Below, in pieces: positions 1 to 11,345 of a stretch of DNA of 64,000 nt. Under the pieces are notes generated by a model. That model saw only the letters and a list, made by a program, of their open reading frames with translations. It was not told where the DNA came from and made no database searches. Position 1 is the first letter of the stretch. Each line of letters opens with the position of its first letter. A program made the position numbers and the translations under genes. Source of the DNA: Cristatella mucedo. Its lineage: Eukaryota > Bryozoa > Phylactolaemata > Cristatellidae. The stretch covers positions 11,213,501-11,277,500 of the forward strand of contig WPIO01000001.1 of the NCBI GenBank assembly GCA_009760855.2, given 5' to 3'.

Positions 1-235
1 GTATGCACATTAACCAGTAGGAGCATTGCTTTGCCGGCGTCGCGGGGCTACCCGCGACTCCCGGTTGAAGAGCCCGGACGCCGCGGCTGCCGAAGCGGAA
101 ATGGCGTCCGAGACGGATAGCTGCCGCAACGCCTCCGCACGTGCAATTCCGAGGTCAGCTAGGTCATTATCGGGCCACCAGCTTCCGAGGGCGCCGACCA
201 AGGGGGGCCTCACCGCTGCCGTCGGGTTGCCAGCG

Positions 236-411
236 GTCATGAGAGACCGGGCTACTAGGTAAGGCGGTTGCTTTTCGCAACCTCGCTCCCGCGGTTGTCG
301 GTTCGAATCCTGCGGCGGGCGATCGTTTATTGCCGCTGCAAGCTGTGGTGATAGCCGTAAAGGCTCTTCTGTCGCTATACAAAGACGCTGTTGAATCAGC
401 TAATATTTCTT
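236..411 (+). mobile_element. SINE family B, tRNA-derived copy 1
   Basis: tRNA-like head: A-box-like CTACTAGGTAAGG, then a perfect B box GGTTCGAATCC at 300-310. The body contains 'ctgcggcgggcgatc' and 'ggctcttctgtcgctatac', and the tail is 'ctgttgaatcagctaatattt'. The same order of blocks recurs in nine other copies in this window. It has no cloverleaf 3' half, so it is a SINE and not a tRNA gene. Confidence 0.8.
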
Positions 412-735
412 ATGACCCTGTACTTACTCCAACCTTTTTCCGGGTCGCCACCAGCAAGGCATCCTCGCTATCGTCAAATCGCACCGTCACCTTGACGTTG
501 ACCACGTCGGTATCGTTGTCGATGACCAGGTCCGGCTTGTGAACCGGGCCCCGGCGAGTGGGACGGCGTGACCTGCCGAGAGGCAGGTGCGTGCAGTGGC
601 CGGAAGAGCTCCGATTAGTCGGCCCAAAACCAGGTTGTGGAGGGCCGTAATCACTCGCAGCATCGGTCGGCAGTAGCTCAGAATGTGGCAGACGGCCTCT
701 GCCTCTGTGCGGCACAGGCAGCAGCTATATACATG
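410..735 (-). pseudogene. Remnant of a LINE with a restriction-enzyme-like endonuclease (R2/R4/NeSL type)
   Basis: The minus strand from 730 reads a C-x2-C-x8-H-x4-C zinc knuckle (CCLC..CHILSYC) followed by LITALHN-like and RLIGALP-like text. Then, in another frame after about 545, comes HKPDLVIDNDTDVVNVKVTV followed by RF. A CCHC knuckle followed by a (K/R)PD..D..VTVR box is the arrangement at the C-terminus of R2-like elements. The frame change shows it is decayed. Only the last ~110 codons are present; the RT domain is absent. Confidence 0.65.
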
Positions 736-743
736 TGGGTGTG

Positions 744-791
<48 letters not shown>

Positions 792-806
792 GTATATGTA
801 TATATA
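744..806. repeat. (TA)n microsatellite
   Basis: About 60 bp of alternating TA with a few TG steps at the right end. Confidence 0.95.
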
Positions 807-1262
807 TGGTATGTAATCTTTACGCAATGTCTGGACCAGCCGATTTAGTCTAAAGGGGGCCAGGGCCCGCTGGCCCCTCTTCTCTAGACCCATCTTTAGT
901 AGTAAGTTAGATAGCGAGAAGATACGACACATTCTGCTAATGACGACATCAGGCCGGAAAGCATGGGAGGTGCGACAGCGCGCTTGCCGAGCAGCTAAAG
1001 AACTGCAGTTGAACCGACAGTTGAATTTCTAAAAGCACTATACCATACGCGAGCGTATTATAGCGCTAAAAAGAAAAAAAAGGTTTACGACGCTCCCGTC
1101 GAATTTTGGCATCTGGCGAGTTCATTTCCTTTTCTGCTTTGCGCTTGATTGTCTATGGATACTGTTCCCTAAATTAGCTCTAAAACACCAAGTTGGCCAA
1201 TAGTCATCACCAATCATGGCAGGGAGCCGTGTTTATGCCGATACGGACGCTAGCGCGCTATC
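807..1262. other. No gene recognised
   Basis: Moderate-GC sequence with a short poly(A) patch near 1070. No frame, RNA gene or repeat family was recognised on either strand. Confidence 0.5.
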
Positions 1263-1293
1263 GTCTCTCTCTCTCTCTCTTTCTCTTTCTCTT

Positions 1294-1357
<64 letters not shown>
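1263..1357. repeat. (CT)n followed directly by (GA)n: self-complementary microsatellite
   Basis: About 30 bp of CT-rich repeat switch at 1293/1294 into about 64 bp of pure GA, so the two halves are reverse complements and can fold into a hairpin. Confidence 0.95.
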
Positions 1358-1361
<4 letters not shown>

Positions 1362-2159
1362 TTCCGCCATCCATTGAAATCCCGCCGAAAGGGCATTGTC
1401 TTGTCATTTTCGGTACACGGAAGATAACCTAGTCCTAGGAACTTGCTAACTGCGAAAAATAACGTAGACATATCATGTTTATTCCAGCAACTCGCTTGCC
1501 GAGCTCCAAACGCAACGTGTAGGGGGGTATAGCTTCAACTCGTGCCCGAGTTTTCAGGCTTTGGACGTTTTTGCATAAATATGAGGGAGTCCTAACACAA
1601 AGTCGCGGCCCTTTAATCGTTGCGCATAGCATCACTCACAAGAAAGGTCACACACGATCAATATTTTTCCGAGTTTGTATAATGTCAACTCATAGTAATG
1701 CCAAATTATGCGAATTATGCAAATTATCCTGACCAATGCGTATCTCAATCAATGCTTGATTTAGCAGCTTGGTTCCCCTTCGTTATCTAAAAGCATCTGT
1801 GATTAGTGTTCCTTAAAATCCTTGGCGTTGATACTTCTCGGAAAATTACCTTCCTCATTCCCTCTTCTCAATCCTCCGTCTGAACCGTCAGTAGTAGTGG
1901 AATGCTGCAACGCGATCCTAGCTAATGTTCTGGATGAATTAGCTTTTTCCGAGTAAGCAAATTGTACGCAGTCAGCCACATGGCTACTGGCTTACTGCGA
2001 CGCCAATCTGGCTAGGAACACTAATTGCCAGCTTGAAAAAGCATGCAAAATCTATTGACTGGCATACGAGAACTATTGCAGGTCGTACCAATCCTTCCTA
2101 GCTAATTCCAGGTCTAGCTTCTAAAAGAGACACTTGAGTCACAGGTCCACGATAAAAAA
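1358..2159. other. No gene recognised
   Basis: AT-moderate sequence containing a short duplication of 'gcgaattatgcaaattat' type near 1710. No coding exon or RNA gene can be supported. Confidence 0.5.
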
Positions 2160-2870
2160 TGCTCATGTCGACCATCAACCATTTTAATAACCTTCTTGAT
2201 AACCACTTTCATTTCAGAGCCTTAGCACCTAGCTATCTTCGTGAGTTCTAGCAGATTTTCTTATAGTTTCTCTATCAGAAACATATGTGCGATCACAGAG
2301 TCAATTCCCAAGGGTATATCCCCACTGGACACTTCAACCACCGTTCCTTGGTTGTTCCCGATTTCCATCTTCAAACCTGCCACTAGTGACCTCATCTCGA
2401 AGTTCATTTCCCAATCTGAGAAGACTAACTCTCCAGACTCCATACTTACCACCATTCTTTAGAGAAGTGTAGATTTGCTGCTACCCAGCATAACTAACGT
2501 AATTAATTAATGTATACTTAGCCTCAGGTATCCTCCCTACACCTTCAAAGAGCCTGCTGTAAGGCTGCTTACAATGAAGTCGATAGCTGACCTCGAAAAT
2601 CTAAGGAACCTTAAGCGCAGTCTCCCTACTGCCGTTCCTACCAACGACAGTGGAAAGAGTAGTGTAGGACCGGCTACGCTCTTACATCGCAATTTCAAGC
2701 CTATTATTTAAGTTTTAGTCAGATGTTAAAGCTAATCACCCAACGGATTCTGAAATGTTGCGAGTGCGTATTGGCCGTCTCAGAAATGCTGACTAGTGTA
2801 GAGCCTCTCTGCTAGTTCTGCCGGATCACTTGGTAGCATTTGCTACCACTGATCGCCAAGCTCTTCTTGA
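2160..2870 (+). pseudogene. L2/CR1-like LINE fragment (linker and N-terminal RT region), decayed
   Basis: Frames around 2241-2690 read segments such as ISQSEKTNSPDSILTTIL, VDLLLPSITNVIN and SLRYPPYTFKEPAVR. These match the typical pre-RT order of L2/CR1/Jockey-group ORF2 (V..I..S..KSC.LDP.PT.LLK, LLP.IT.IIN.SL..G.FP...K.A.V.PLLKK). Stops and frame changes interrupt it. Both ends are degraded and the limits are approximate. Confidence 0.6.
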
Positions 2871-2949
2871 GTACATTTCATATAACCTGGTATTTTATCC
2901 TGGTATTTATCACTGGTATTTTATCGCAATAGCTTAGGTCCGTCCTATC

Positions 2950-3116
2950 TATGGTTTTGCCTACTGGTTAATGCACTCGCCCAAACCGAGGTCAAGATGA
3001 ATGTATTTGACGACCGAGGTCACGTGGGCTCGAGCCCCGTGGCACATGTGAAGCGCCGGAATAGAGATTAAGTTCTCTTGGGGGGCGATACAAATGCGTT
3101 CCATTTTAGACAAATA
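2950..3116 (+). mobile_element. SINE family A, tRNA-derived, copy 1
   Basis: Head 'ttgcctactggttaatgcactcgccc', then 'gaggtcacgtgggctcgagccccgtggcac' with the B-box-like core GGGCTCGAGCCCC, then 'gaagcgccggaatagagattaagttctcttggggggcgatacaaatg'. This family ends in an L2-like 3' tail. Confidence 0.8.
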
Positions 3117-3469
3117 CAAAATGAATCATATCTCAGTGGGAGAGTTCAGAGCGTAGATGCCAACTGGCAACAGTCGTCCGCGAACCTTGTGTATGGTAGC
3201 CCAAGGTTATGTGCTTGCTTCACTTTGTTTCGCAATTTCTAACCTCCCTCCCTCCCGCCAATGTAATCGCCAAGCAATATCTAGGCTTTAATTTTTATGC
3301 AGATGACACATAACTAGACCTAGGTGCATTTATCCCTTCCCGACCTCCAGCTCGTTGAGCTCGTGTAATTCCACTGCCGTATTTATTACCTACATGTGCA
3401 CTTGGATGGGAGCTAGCCTGCACGAAGAATGGCGATACAGGTACTCTGCTACCAGCTGTGGGCATTTTC

Positions 3470-3552
3470 AGCAAATGCAAAGTGCCTAGAACGAGATTTG
3501 GTTCTCTTAGGCAGCTCTACACATGTCTTATTATTATAAATATTATTGGATT
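3470..3552 (+). mobile_element. LINE 3' tail fragment
   Basis: 'aagtgcctagaacgagatttggttctcttaggcagctctacacatgtcttattattat' matches the 3' end shared by the L2/CR1-like LINE copies elsewhere in the window. Confidence 0.6.
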
Positions 3553-6500
3553 TCAATTGAATTACATTAAACGTGTCGACTTTAATTGTTCACGAATTCA
3601 GACAGGGGATTGTTTCCGTGCAACTCATTCGCCCGCGAGCAACGTTAAAGGAATGCCATTAGTAGCAAACGGTAAAGATTTCTTCGCCAGCATTGGTCTC
3701 ATCCTATTGAGGTGTTACGACATCTGGTAGTCCGTCAGTCTCAATCCACGTGACTGCTGGCAGTTGCTTCTCTGCAGCTCTCTGACTCGCGTTTTGACTG
3801 ACGAGTGGCCTAACCATGAGTTGGCCGTCGCACTTAGACTTCTTGGTCAGCAGTTGTAACTTCAATAGTGACTCAGACGGGGAAGCACGACTCCTCGGGC
3901 AATGCGACTCTCAGCAGAATGATATCAGCATCGCCATGAGCGATCGTAGCAGGATACGGTCGAAGCTGGCCTATCATCGTCGTCGTCGCAGAAAGCTGTC
4001 ATCTTATCGGGTGGGTTTTCCCGCATGCACGGCATCACTGACGCGCGGTGCTCGTGAGTTACGACGTAGTCGTCATTATCTGTACAATGCGGGTCGTCAC
4101 CTAGTGGCCTGCCTATTTTTTCTCTCACCCTTCCTTGTAGGTTGGGCTATGTCCCTGCGGTGGAACCCCGGGCACTGTGCACCGCCAGTTATTAACTATC
4201 TCTTTTTCTGGTGGCGTTATCTTGAGGTTCGCAGTAGGGCCGTCGGTTGATCCTTGGACTGCAACTCTCTGCCATTGACTCCAAAGTCAATTGAATATCT
4301 CTTTTCTTTCTGCCGACGTTACATTGAGGTTCGCAGGGTTTAGGGTCATTGGTTGACCATTCGCACGATTGTGGATTGACCGGCAGGCTTAGTCCCGATC
4401 TGGCCTGCTTCTTCCAGAGGACAAATTGACGATCGCCTCGGAGTATGACATTCGCTGTCAGCCCCTGGCCCCATGGCCGTATAAGGACAAGGAGATCTAG
4501 CACTGTTACCGATCTTTGGGCAAGACGAATGCAGAGCTCGCATGCGGGCCATGAATAGACGTACTCTAACCACGCATAGGTGTAGGGTCGCGGCCGAGAA
4601 CAGCTGGCAAAGGACCGCTTCTGTCATCGGCAGCCGCTGTACTCACGCGAAGACCCCGACGCCCTGAAAGACTAGCCGCCGAGATTGCTCCAGCAGGGAC
4701 GCACCCGGGACTGTTTGAATTTTCCAAGCCGTTTACCGTCCTTCTCGCCGTGAGAATAGCCTGCTGGTCATTTGGACGACGAGAAACGCGGCTTCAAAGA
4801 CCACCTATCGACGGATCGAGTCCGGCCTCCATAGACCGGGCGTGACAGCGGAAGTGGTGCCGTCGATGCATATGGCAGCGGACACTCCAGAGGGTGCAAA
4901 AGCTAGCTAGCCTAAACCGGATGGCTGAGCACTGAGCGAAACTAAACGGCTCAGCTGGCTCGTTTTCCATTAACCGAACGATTCGTCGTCTTACAGATAT
5001 CTTGCCTGCACTACGTCTCCTCATTACACCTGAAACAGTCTCGTTCCGAGTTCAAACTTTCCGTTCAGAATCTGGTAGCAGTGTCCCCGATATTTCGAGC
5101 ACCGCATCAGAGAGGTTGGCAGCATTCATTTCGACGAAGGCTGGTCTGCTTCGCTGCCTTAGCAGCTTCTACGCAGCTTCAGCGTGTACTGACACGAGTC
5201 TAAACTGACGAGACATTGTTACTATCTGTTCGTGAATGCTACGAAATCTGCCGAAAAAGGCGAAAATTTCATGCGAGCTCTTATGAGTACGTGGTTAGTT
5301 CACAAGCATTCGTCTTAGTCGTTCTCCCTTTTTCCACCGGAAGTTTGGTTATTAAACGCTGTCTAGGGGATGCTCAGTATGTAGTGTATGTCGCTTGTTG
5401 ACCGTGCCTGGCTCGTTCGCTCGTTTCGAGTCTTTCTTAGCAACTCACCTAGTCCGCTCGGTATGGCCAGTAGCGTCTGTACTGTCGTCACGTGTGCGGC
5501 AGCAGTGCGCTCTCACGGTGAGACCGGGCGCCGGCTAGGTGCCGCTAGCGTTTTGCGGTTCCAGCGATCGGGTGCTTCTTGGATGGCCTACTGACGGGCA
5601 AGGACTCCGCACCACGACCTGGGTCGTCAAGTGCTCGAATCTGACCTTCAGTCTCTCTCTGCTTTTGCCATGAGTGAGGCGTTCGCTGAGCGCTGACAGC
5701 GAAAAGCTCCCAACTTAATCTTCAGTCTTTTCCTCTTGCTGAGTTAGACGCATGTGACGTTTCTGTTACGTTTCGGCAGTGTGGCACTGAGTGACTTCCG
5801 TTGTTGGACGTTCTTCTCGTTGCTATCTGCGACGGTCACGAATTTACATTCTGCTCGCTTTGCTCATTTTTTGTTCCCAATTCGTTGCCGTGAAAACTCA
5901 ACGGTCCACAATTAGCGGACGGACATCACGGGTTTGATATGAAAATTAGCATGCAACCGCGACAAACCAAGGACAGCTCGAACTTGGCTTCCGAAGACGG
6001 GCCTGTCCGCTTACCTATCCAGTGAGCCTGCTGAAACGGCGGTGCCAGCTGAACCGGCTGTATTGTGGCTGATAATCATCATTCGCGATTATGCGATCAT
6101 GCAATAATCTATTGCCGAGGCCGTATAAAAGCTGGCACCATGAGATAGGCACGTAGTTGTGATTCTGGACTCGGCATTGGCATTTGAGCTGACTTGAGCT
6201 CTAGGCCCGAGAGCCAAGGGTGTACGTCATGGCCGCAGTTGAACGCCAGTAACGGTCCGCTGCTGTCAAATAGATTTGTCAAATACATTATGGATACGGA
6301 CTCGTGCGTTGCTATGGGTACGAGCGCTCGATCTTCGATCTTCTCTGCTTTCGCTACAGTCGGAATGCGTGCGTGCATTGATGCAGCACCTGCAAGTATC
6401 TAGCCACGCTACAAGGTTCAGGCGTCGCCGGTATTCGTCGGGCGACGGCTAAGAGACTAGCACCGTTGCGAGCGCTGCCTTCGCGGCCTCGTTCTGACCT

Positions 6501-7027
6501 GATGTGGAAGCCGCAAACCGCGCGTTGTAACACTGCCCCTCTGACTGCGAAGCTTCAAGTTCTTAGTTAACGGAGCGACATCTGTATAGGAGGAAAATGA
6601 AAGCGTATTTTGAAATTGTATGTTTATTTTCTTATAGACCGTACATAAATCTAATTTCATAAAATTTATTCGGCAGCGCTGGCTAGCAAGTCGGTTTGAG
6701 TTGAGGGTACGGAATTAAGACTATAAATTAGTACTACCTATATAGTAAGCCCCAACCCGTGAAGAATCGTGGGCAAATTCTATTTGTTCATGTCCATCTC
6801 TCTAGCCGAAGGCAGGTGCAGAAAGGTTCTCAGCTTCTACTTTAACAGTGCATTTTGCAGCAGCATATGCAAGTTAAAAAAATTATCTTCCTTTTTGACA
6901 ATCATAGTTCGTTGCTGAATCTCAGCATTAGTACTTAATACAATACTATGAATACATCTCAGTGGAATCTGTGTAGACTCGATGTCAGTGATTTAGACGA
7001 ACTAACTAACCTAGCTTATATAATTCA
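3553..7027. other. 3.5 kb with no recognisable gene
   Basis: Mixed-composition DNA. The longest frame is 3816-4250 plus (144 codons); it has one hydrophobic stretch (HLVACLFFLSPFLVGWAMSL) but no family I know and no splice-supported partner. 4197-4252 and 4293-4358 form a diverged ~98-bp-spaced duplication (both contain 'attgaggttcgcag'-like text). Nothing else was recognised. Confidence 0.4.
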
Positions 7028-7180
7028 TTAGTATAGTGCCCTAAGAGAACTTGATCTCTATTTATGCACTTCATACATATATGAGACGGGGCTCGAGCTC
7101 ATGACCTTAATCGTCGAATACATTCACTTGACCTCGGTCGTTAAAGGTAAGTACCTTAACCACTGAACCAAACCAACCGT
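7028..7180 (-). mobile_element. SINE family A, copy 2
   Basis: Reverse orientation: the tail 'tagtgccctaagagaacttgatctct' comes first, then 'gacggggctcgagctcatgacc', then head 'ggtaagtaccttaaccactgaaccaaacc'. It keeps the tail-to-head block order of the family. Confidence 0.75.
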
Positions 7181-8847
7181 CCATGGTCCAGCTAGATAAT
7201 GCTGCAGGAATTTTTTAGCGCCGCTGGACTTCAAGCTGCCGCCGTAAACGAATCGACACGAAGCGACTTGCACTGCCTCGGGCTGGTGACGCTCCGCTCA
7301 TTACAAAAGTCAGATGTGATGCGGTTCGCCGCCGCGAATGAGCCGCGTGTTGTGCCAGCCGGCAAGCCAGAGGCTGTTTGAGTTGGTGACGATTGTGAGA
7401 CGTCTACTGGAGTGTTTCTTGCGTGGCATTCGGGTCCGAGGATTCGTCCAGGCATTCGTCTTTTGCAGCTGGTAGTTCCACAAAGTCTCCCGTCAAAGGC
7501 TGTCGGTATCTCTTTTCCTTAAGCTTGCTTCCCTTGGACGTATAGTGGCGGCGCCTCTCCGTCAGAGGACGCGTGGGTCATGCGACCGATTGGAGCGTGC
7601 TCCGATTAAGTTCTTCGTAGGCATAGGAGAAGAGCCTCTGGCCCTGGCCTACGTGTGTCGTGGGGCAGACTCGAGGCTTAACTCTCTCTGGGCAGTAAGT
7701 GAGTTGGCGGGATACGTACGCATTTCGAGATTGGATCGCATTTGCAGCCTGCGACTTTGAAACCTCGGCAACTCGGCTTTCACGCCACAGACACCCAGCT
7801 GCGAATGTACACGGCGTTCAACCCCTCAGCTGCGGCTGTTGAACCGCACTCCTGCCTTGTTGACGATGCGTCCTAGATGCCACAGAATTTCCCTAAACTA
7901 GATAGTGTAAGAATTGAACTCCTCATTAAATCCCAAAGCGCGGAGATAGGGTAAGTTGTTTTGTGCTCTCAGCAAAAAGTGGTCTCGTGATACTAACGTC
8001 GAATGCTCGTAATCTTAATGTTCTACGTTTGATGACCATCTAATATTTACATGTTTCATATGGAAGATCGCTTCAAAAATCAGTCAGTAGCTATCGCTCT
8101 CAGTCTAGCATTAGCAGCCGCTGATAGCAAACGGTTGGCTAAGAATCTCATTATTAGTGCCCCCACCCCATTATCCATAGGCTGGATTGACAGCGCTGCT
8201 AAAGGGGGCCGTCGGGTCACGTCTATAGGCGGTAAATGGCCTCTCGGTCTGTGCTCGTGTCCGAGGATCTATTCATGCGCGCCTTACCTTAATGCAAGGG
8301 GTGAGGGGCTTAGTGCAAGGGGGCTCCCACTCGAATAGCGGCGTAAGCGAACGAAATCCCCTATAAATCCCCTATGCTTACCTATAAAAATACCTATAGA
8401 AATTACCTATGCTTACCTATATCGCCCGCCGTCGCTCTGACACATACAGCCCGGAGCTGCTGCCGAGCTCCTTACCTGGCTGCTGCTGAACTGCTACAAC
8501 AGCACCTCGCCATCTCGCGCCCTCAACCGTCTCACGGCAATGAGACGAGTGAGGGCGAGGCCGCTCCACCTCTTTCTTTTTTTCTTTCAAACCACTGGCG
8601 ACAGCTGCCTTTGCTGCGGGCGATCCTGACTGCGGAGCTCACTTGCACAATGCGTTCGCAGCGTCATCCTTTCTTCCGCTGTCGATTCGGGCCCTGAATT
8701 TCTTCCCTTGCTAGTTTAGTACCTCGTACTGTTTGGCCGTCCTTCCCGACTCGCGTACGACTACCTTGTTGGTCTTCGTTGCTTGAGATGAAGGCCGAAG
8801 GCGTGCGCGTGCGAGCCGACAGGCTCTGCCGAAGGCTGTCAGCGGCC
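7181..8847. other. 1.7 kb with no recognisable gene
   Basis: Contains a short patch of repeated 'acctat(a/g)' words at 8360-8430. The reading frames present (for example 8374-8697 plus) have no recognisable domain or exon structure. Confidence 0.4.
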
Positions 8848-8990
8848 TTACTCTGCGGAGTTAAGGGCAGTAACGTAAGAAGCAACCAAAGTAACCAACC
8901 AAAGAAGGCCACCAGCAGCGTTCAACCAAGTGTGCCACGTAGCCATTTTATTTTCTCTCGGCGAGCCATGGTTTGGCCCAGTACTTAGCT
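8848..8990. repeat. Dispersed repeat R, copy 1
   Basis: Shares with 10703-10850, in the same orientation, the ordered blocks 'gttaagggc.g', 'agtaaccaa..aaagaaggccacc', 'gtgcc.gccac.cgtagc' and 'tttctctcggcg'. Similarity is estimated by eye. The minus strand reads similar peptides in both copies (ALN..E), which may reflect an old coding element or just shared descent. Confidence 0.65.
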
Positions 8991-9697
8991 CCACGGTGCT
9001 CGCCCCCCCTAAAGTTTGCATCCCACCGACGTGAAATTTGGACTGTGTGCTTGATTGGTTTAGGGCCGACGCCAAGCTCATCTTGGTAGTAAATTTCGGA
9101 AGTATAGCTGCACATTTCCTAACATGTCATTCGACTTGCTTTTGCAGATGTGTTCGCAGTTCGACATGGCAAATACATCTTATTTTAGATACGGCATCAG
9201 CATAAACCAAGTGACCTGCATCTAATGAGGGGTTCAGCATATTTGTGCAGTGCATGGTTTTGAATCTTTATAGAGTACGAGTAGCTCACAGCCTGTGGAT
9301 TGGCTTCGTTGAGTCAAAGAGTTCCGTCTCGGAAGACACCGCTACACCATCTTGCCGCTCGACGGAAGTTCACCATCTAGCCACGTGACGTAAGTTCGCC
9401 ATCTTGTGGCGTAACGGACTTTCTCGCTTTCATAGGTAGAGATGCCAGATAAGCCATGTTTAATTGAAGACCTGTGAAAAAGTGACCTTGACTCTTACAG
9501 GTCATTACAAGGTGAACATGGCAGCTACGGTTACTCCAAAAGATATTCGTCATGTTTTGCCATTTGAATGCCGATTGTTCCATTACTCAGTGAGAAATAT
9601 CAATACATGTGCTGACAGGAGAGTTAATACTCATACGGAGGGGCGTAACTCCCAACCCCACGGACGTTCCCCACTCCGTTCAACTAAGATCAATGTA
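8991..9697. other. No gene recognised
   Basis: Unique-looking sequence between repeat R and a DNA transposon. It includes a local duplication of 'caccatcttgcc'/'caccatctagcc' words near 9347-9410. No exon is supported. Confidence 0.45.
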
Positions 9698-10563
9698 CAG
9701 TGGTACCTCGGCTTACGAGTGTCTCGACATACGAGTGTTTTGAGATACGAGATGTCTGTCGGCCGATGTTTTGCTTTGAGTTGCGAGCTAAAGCTCAGAT
9801 TACGAGCCAGCTTCAGATACTCTACCGCTAGTTGACGAAGCGAACGTCGTACTGCGTGCGGTTACTCAGGCCAATAAGTGTAGGACAGCGAATGACGTTC
9901 CGTTGCAAGACGCTGCCCTACGACCCACGTGTGAAGCCGAGCGCAGGCCTGTTAGTTCGCTCCCAGACAGACTCGAGCGAGCCATCGTGGTGCTTGGATG
10001 CACAAGATCGCCAGACTCCGGTGTTAAATCCGACTACGGCAGGAACGGCTAGGTACGTACTATGCTCTATTTAGGCAATATCATCGTGTGAGAGTTCATC
10101 GCATGACTGATAACAATCGGCGCATGACTGATAACAATCGGTGCGTCCGCGTAAAGGCCCAGCCAATGAACTGAAAGCTAGGAAAGCCCGGCGAAAAGGG
10201 CAAAAATCGGCGAATAAGATTCAGGTATTCATTTCAGCCTTTCTCTTCTAACTCTATTAACAACTTCAAGTCGTCTGCTCTTTAAGTTACTCCTGTCCAT
10301 TAGGATTAATAAAAAACCGATATATTGCACGACATTCTATTGTACTATTTTTAAAACAATATTCGCTATATATATTATAATATATTTATAAGTACAATTT
10401 TTAATTTAAAACATGCGAAAAAAACGCAATTTTTAAAGGGGTCTGGAACGGATTAATGGCATTCAAACTCATTTCAATGAGGAAAATTGATTTGACGTAC
10501 GAGTAATTTGAGTTACGAACTCCGGCACGGATCTTTTTAAACTCGTAAGCCGAGGTACCACTG
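9698..10563. mobile_element. Non-autonomous Tc1/mariner-pogo (Tigger-like) DNA transposon, 866 bp
   Basis: The termini are identical over 23 bp as inverted repeats, starting CAGTGGTACCTCGG at the left and its complement at the right, flanked by TA on both sides. Subterminal text 'tacgagt...tttgagatacgag' and 'aatttgagttacgaac' is typical of a family seen in many animals. The interior has no intact transposase and carries two tandem copies of 'cgcatgactgataacaatcg' at about 10101-10141. Confidence 0.85.
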
Positions 10564-10565
10564 TA

Positions 10566-10650
10566 TTTGATGGCCAAGGTCGTGGGTTCGAGCCCGTGGC
10601 ATATGCGATACGCCTGACTAGAAACTGAGTTTACTTAGTGTGTTATACAA
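10566..10650 (+). mobile_element. SINE family A, 5'-truncated copy 3
   Basis: 'ccaaggtcgtgggttcgagcccgtggcatatgcgatacgcctgactagaaactgagtt' matches the middle and tail of family A. It begins right at the right end of the DNA transposon and lacks the family's 5' head. Confidence 0.65.
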
Positions 10651-10702
10651 ATTAATTACATAAATAAATAAATATATATATATTTAAATTGTATATATAT
10701 AT

Positions 10703-10850
10703 GCTCTGTGGGGTTAAGGGCCGCGATATAAGCAGTAGCCAAAAAAGTAACCAAAGAAGGCCACCGGCGGTAGGCGGCCGACCAAGAGTGCCCGCCACCC
10801 GTAGCTATTTTTCTTTCTCTCGGCGTGTCGCGGACGTCACAGCCGGACCG
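10703..10850. repeat. Dispersed repeat R, copy 2
   Basis: Partner of 8848-8990, preceded by a short (TA)n stretch at 10673-10702. The copy is more GC-rich in its second half. No TSD or terminal repeat was recognised. Confidence 0.65.
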
Positions 10851-11345
10851 AGTTCGTTGCAGTGTCGACGCCACTGCTACGTGCGGTAAGGAAAGCGAAA
10901 CGCGCGGCGGCAGGCACGAAGCGTAGCGGCGACACAGCAGCGACCGAGGGCCGCGAGCCGCCGCGGCCAGGCGGCTCGCTCCGCCTGCCGCGAAAGCCGC
11001 TTGGCCTTCCCGCTAGCCGTGCGGGCCGTCGTCGACGCTCGCCTAGTAGCGTCGCCGACGTAGTCCTCCGCTGCTGTCGGCTGCTCGAGCGAACGGAAGG
11101 ACGAACCTCGACGCCGCGTCGTGCCGCCATCGGACTGCGGGCTGTTCTCGCGAGCGGGGCGCGCGCCGGCGAGAGGCGGCGCCAGCGAGCCGGCCGGCGG
11201 CCTGCGGCGCTCTTGCGGAAGTCAGACTTGCGCTTGCGCGCGCGCGGTGGAGCACCGCCACATCTAACGGTCGCCGCGCGGTCTCGCGACCGTCAGAGGC
11301 GGCGGCGGCCGGGGCGGCAGCTGCGCCCGGGGAACTGTCTGCCGT
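10851..11345. other. GC-rich block running in frame into a LINE remnant
   Basis: CpG-dense sequence with open frames on both strands. The plus frame starting 10862 (282 codons) reads Arg/Ala/Pro-rich text here and, after about 11345, the LINE reverse-transcriptase remnant. The low-complexity part has no domain. I treat the joined frame as accidental. Confidence 0.45.

Noticed and set aside
300-310. tRNA gene suggested by a perfect B box GGTTCGAATCC (also at 27171 and 30005)
   Set aside because: The same head is followed by a shared SINE body and tail in ten copies, and no acceptor-stem pairing is present.
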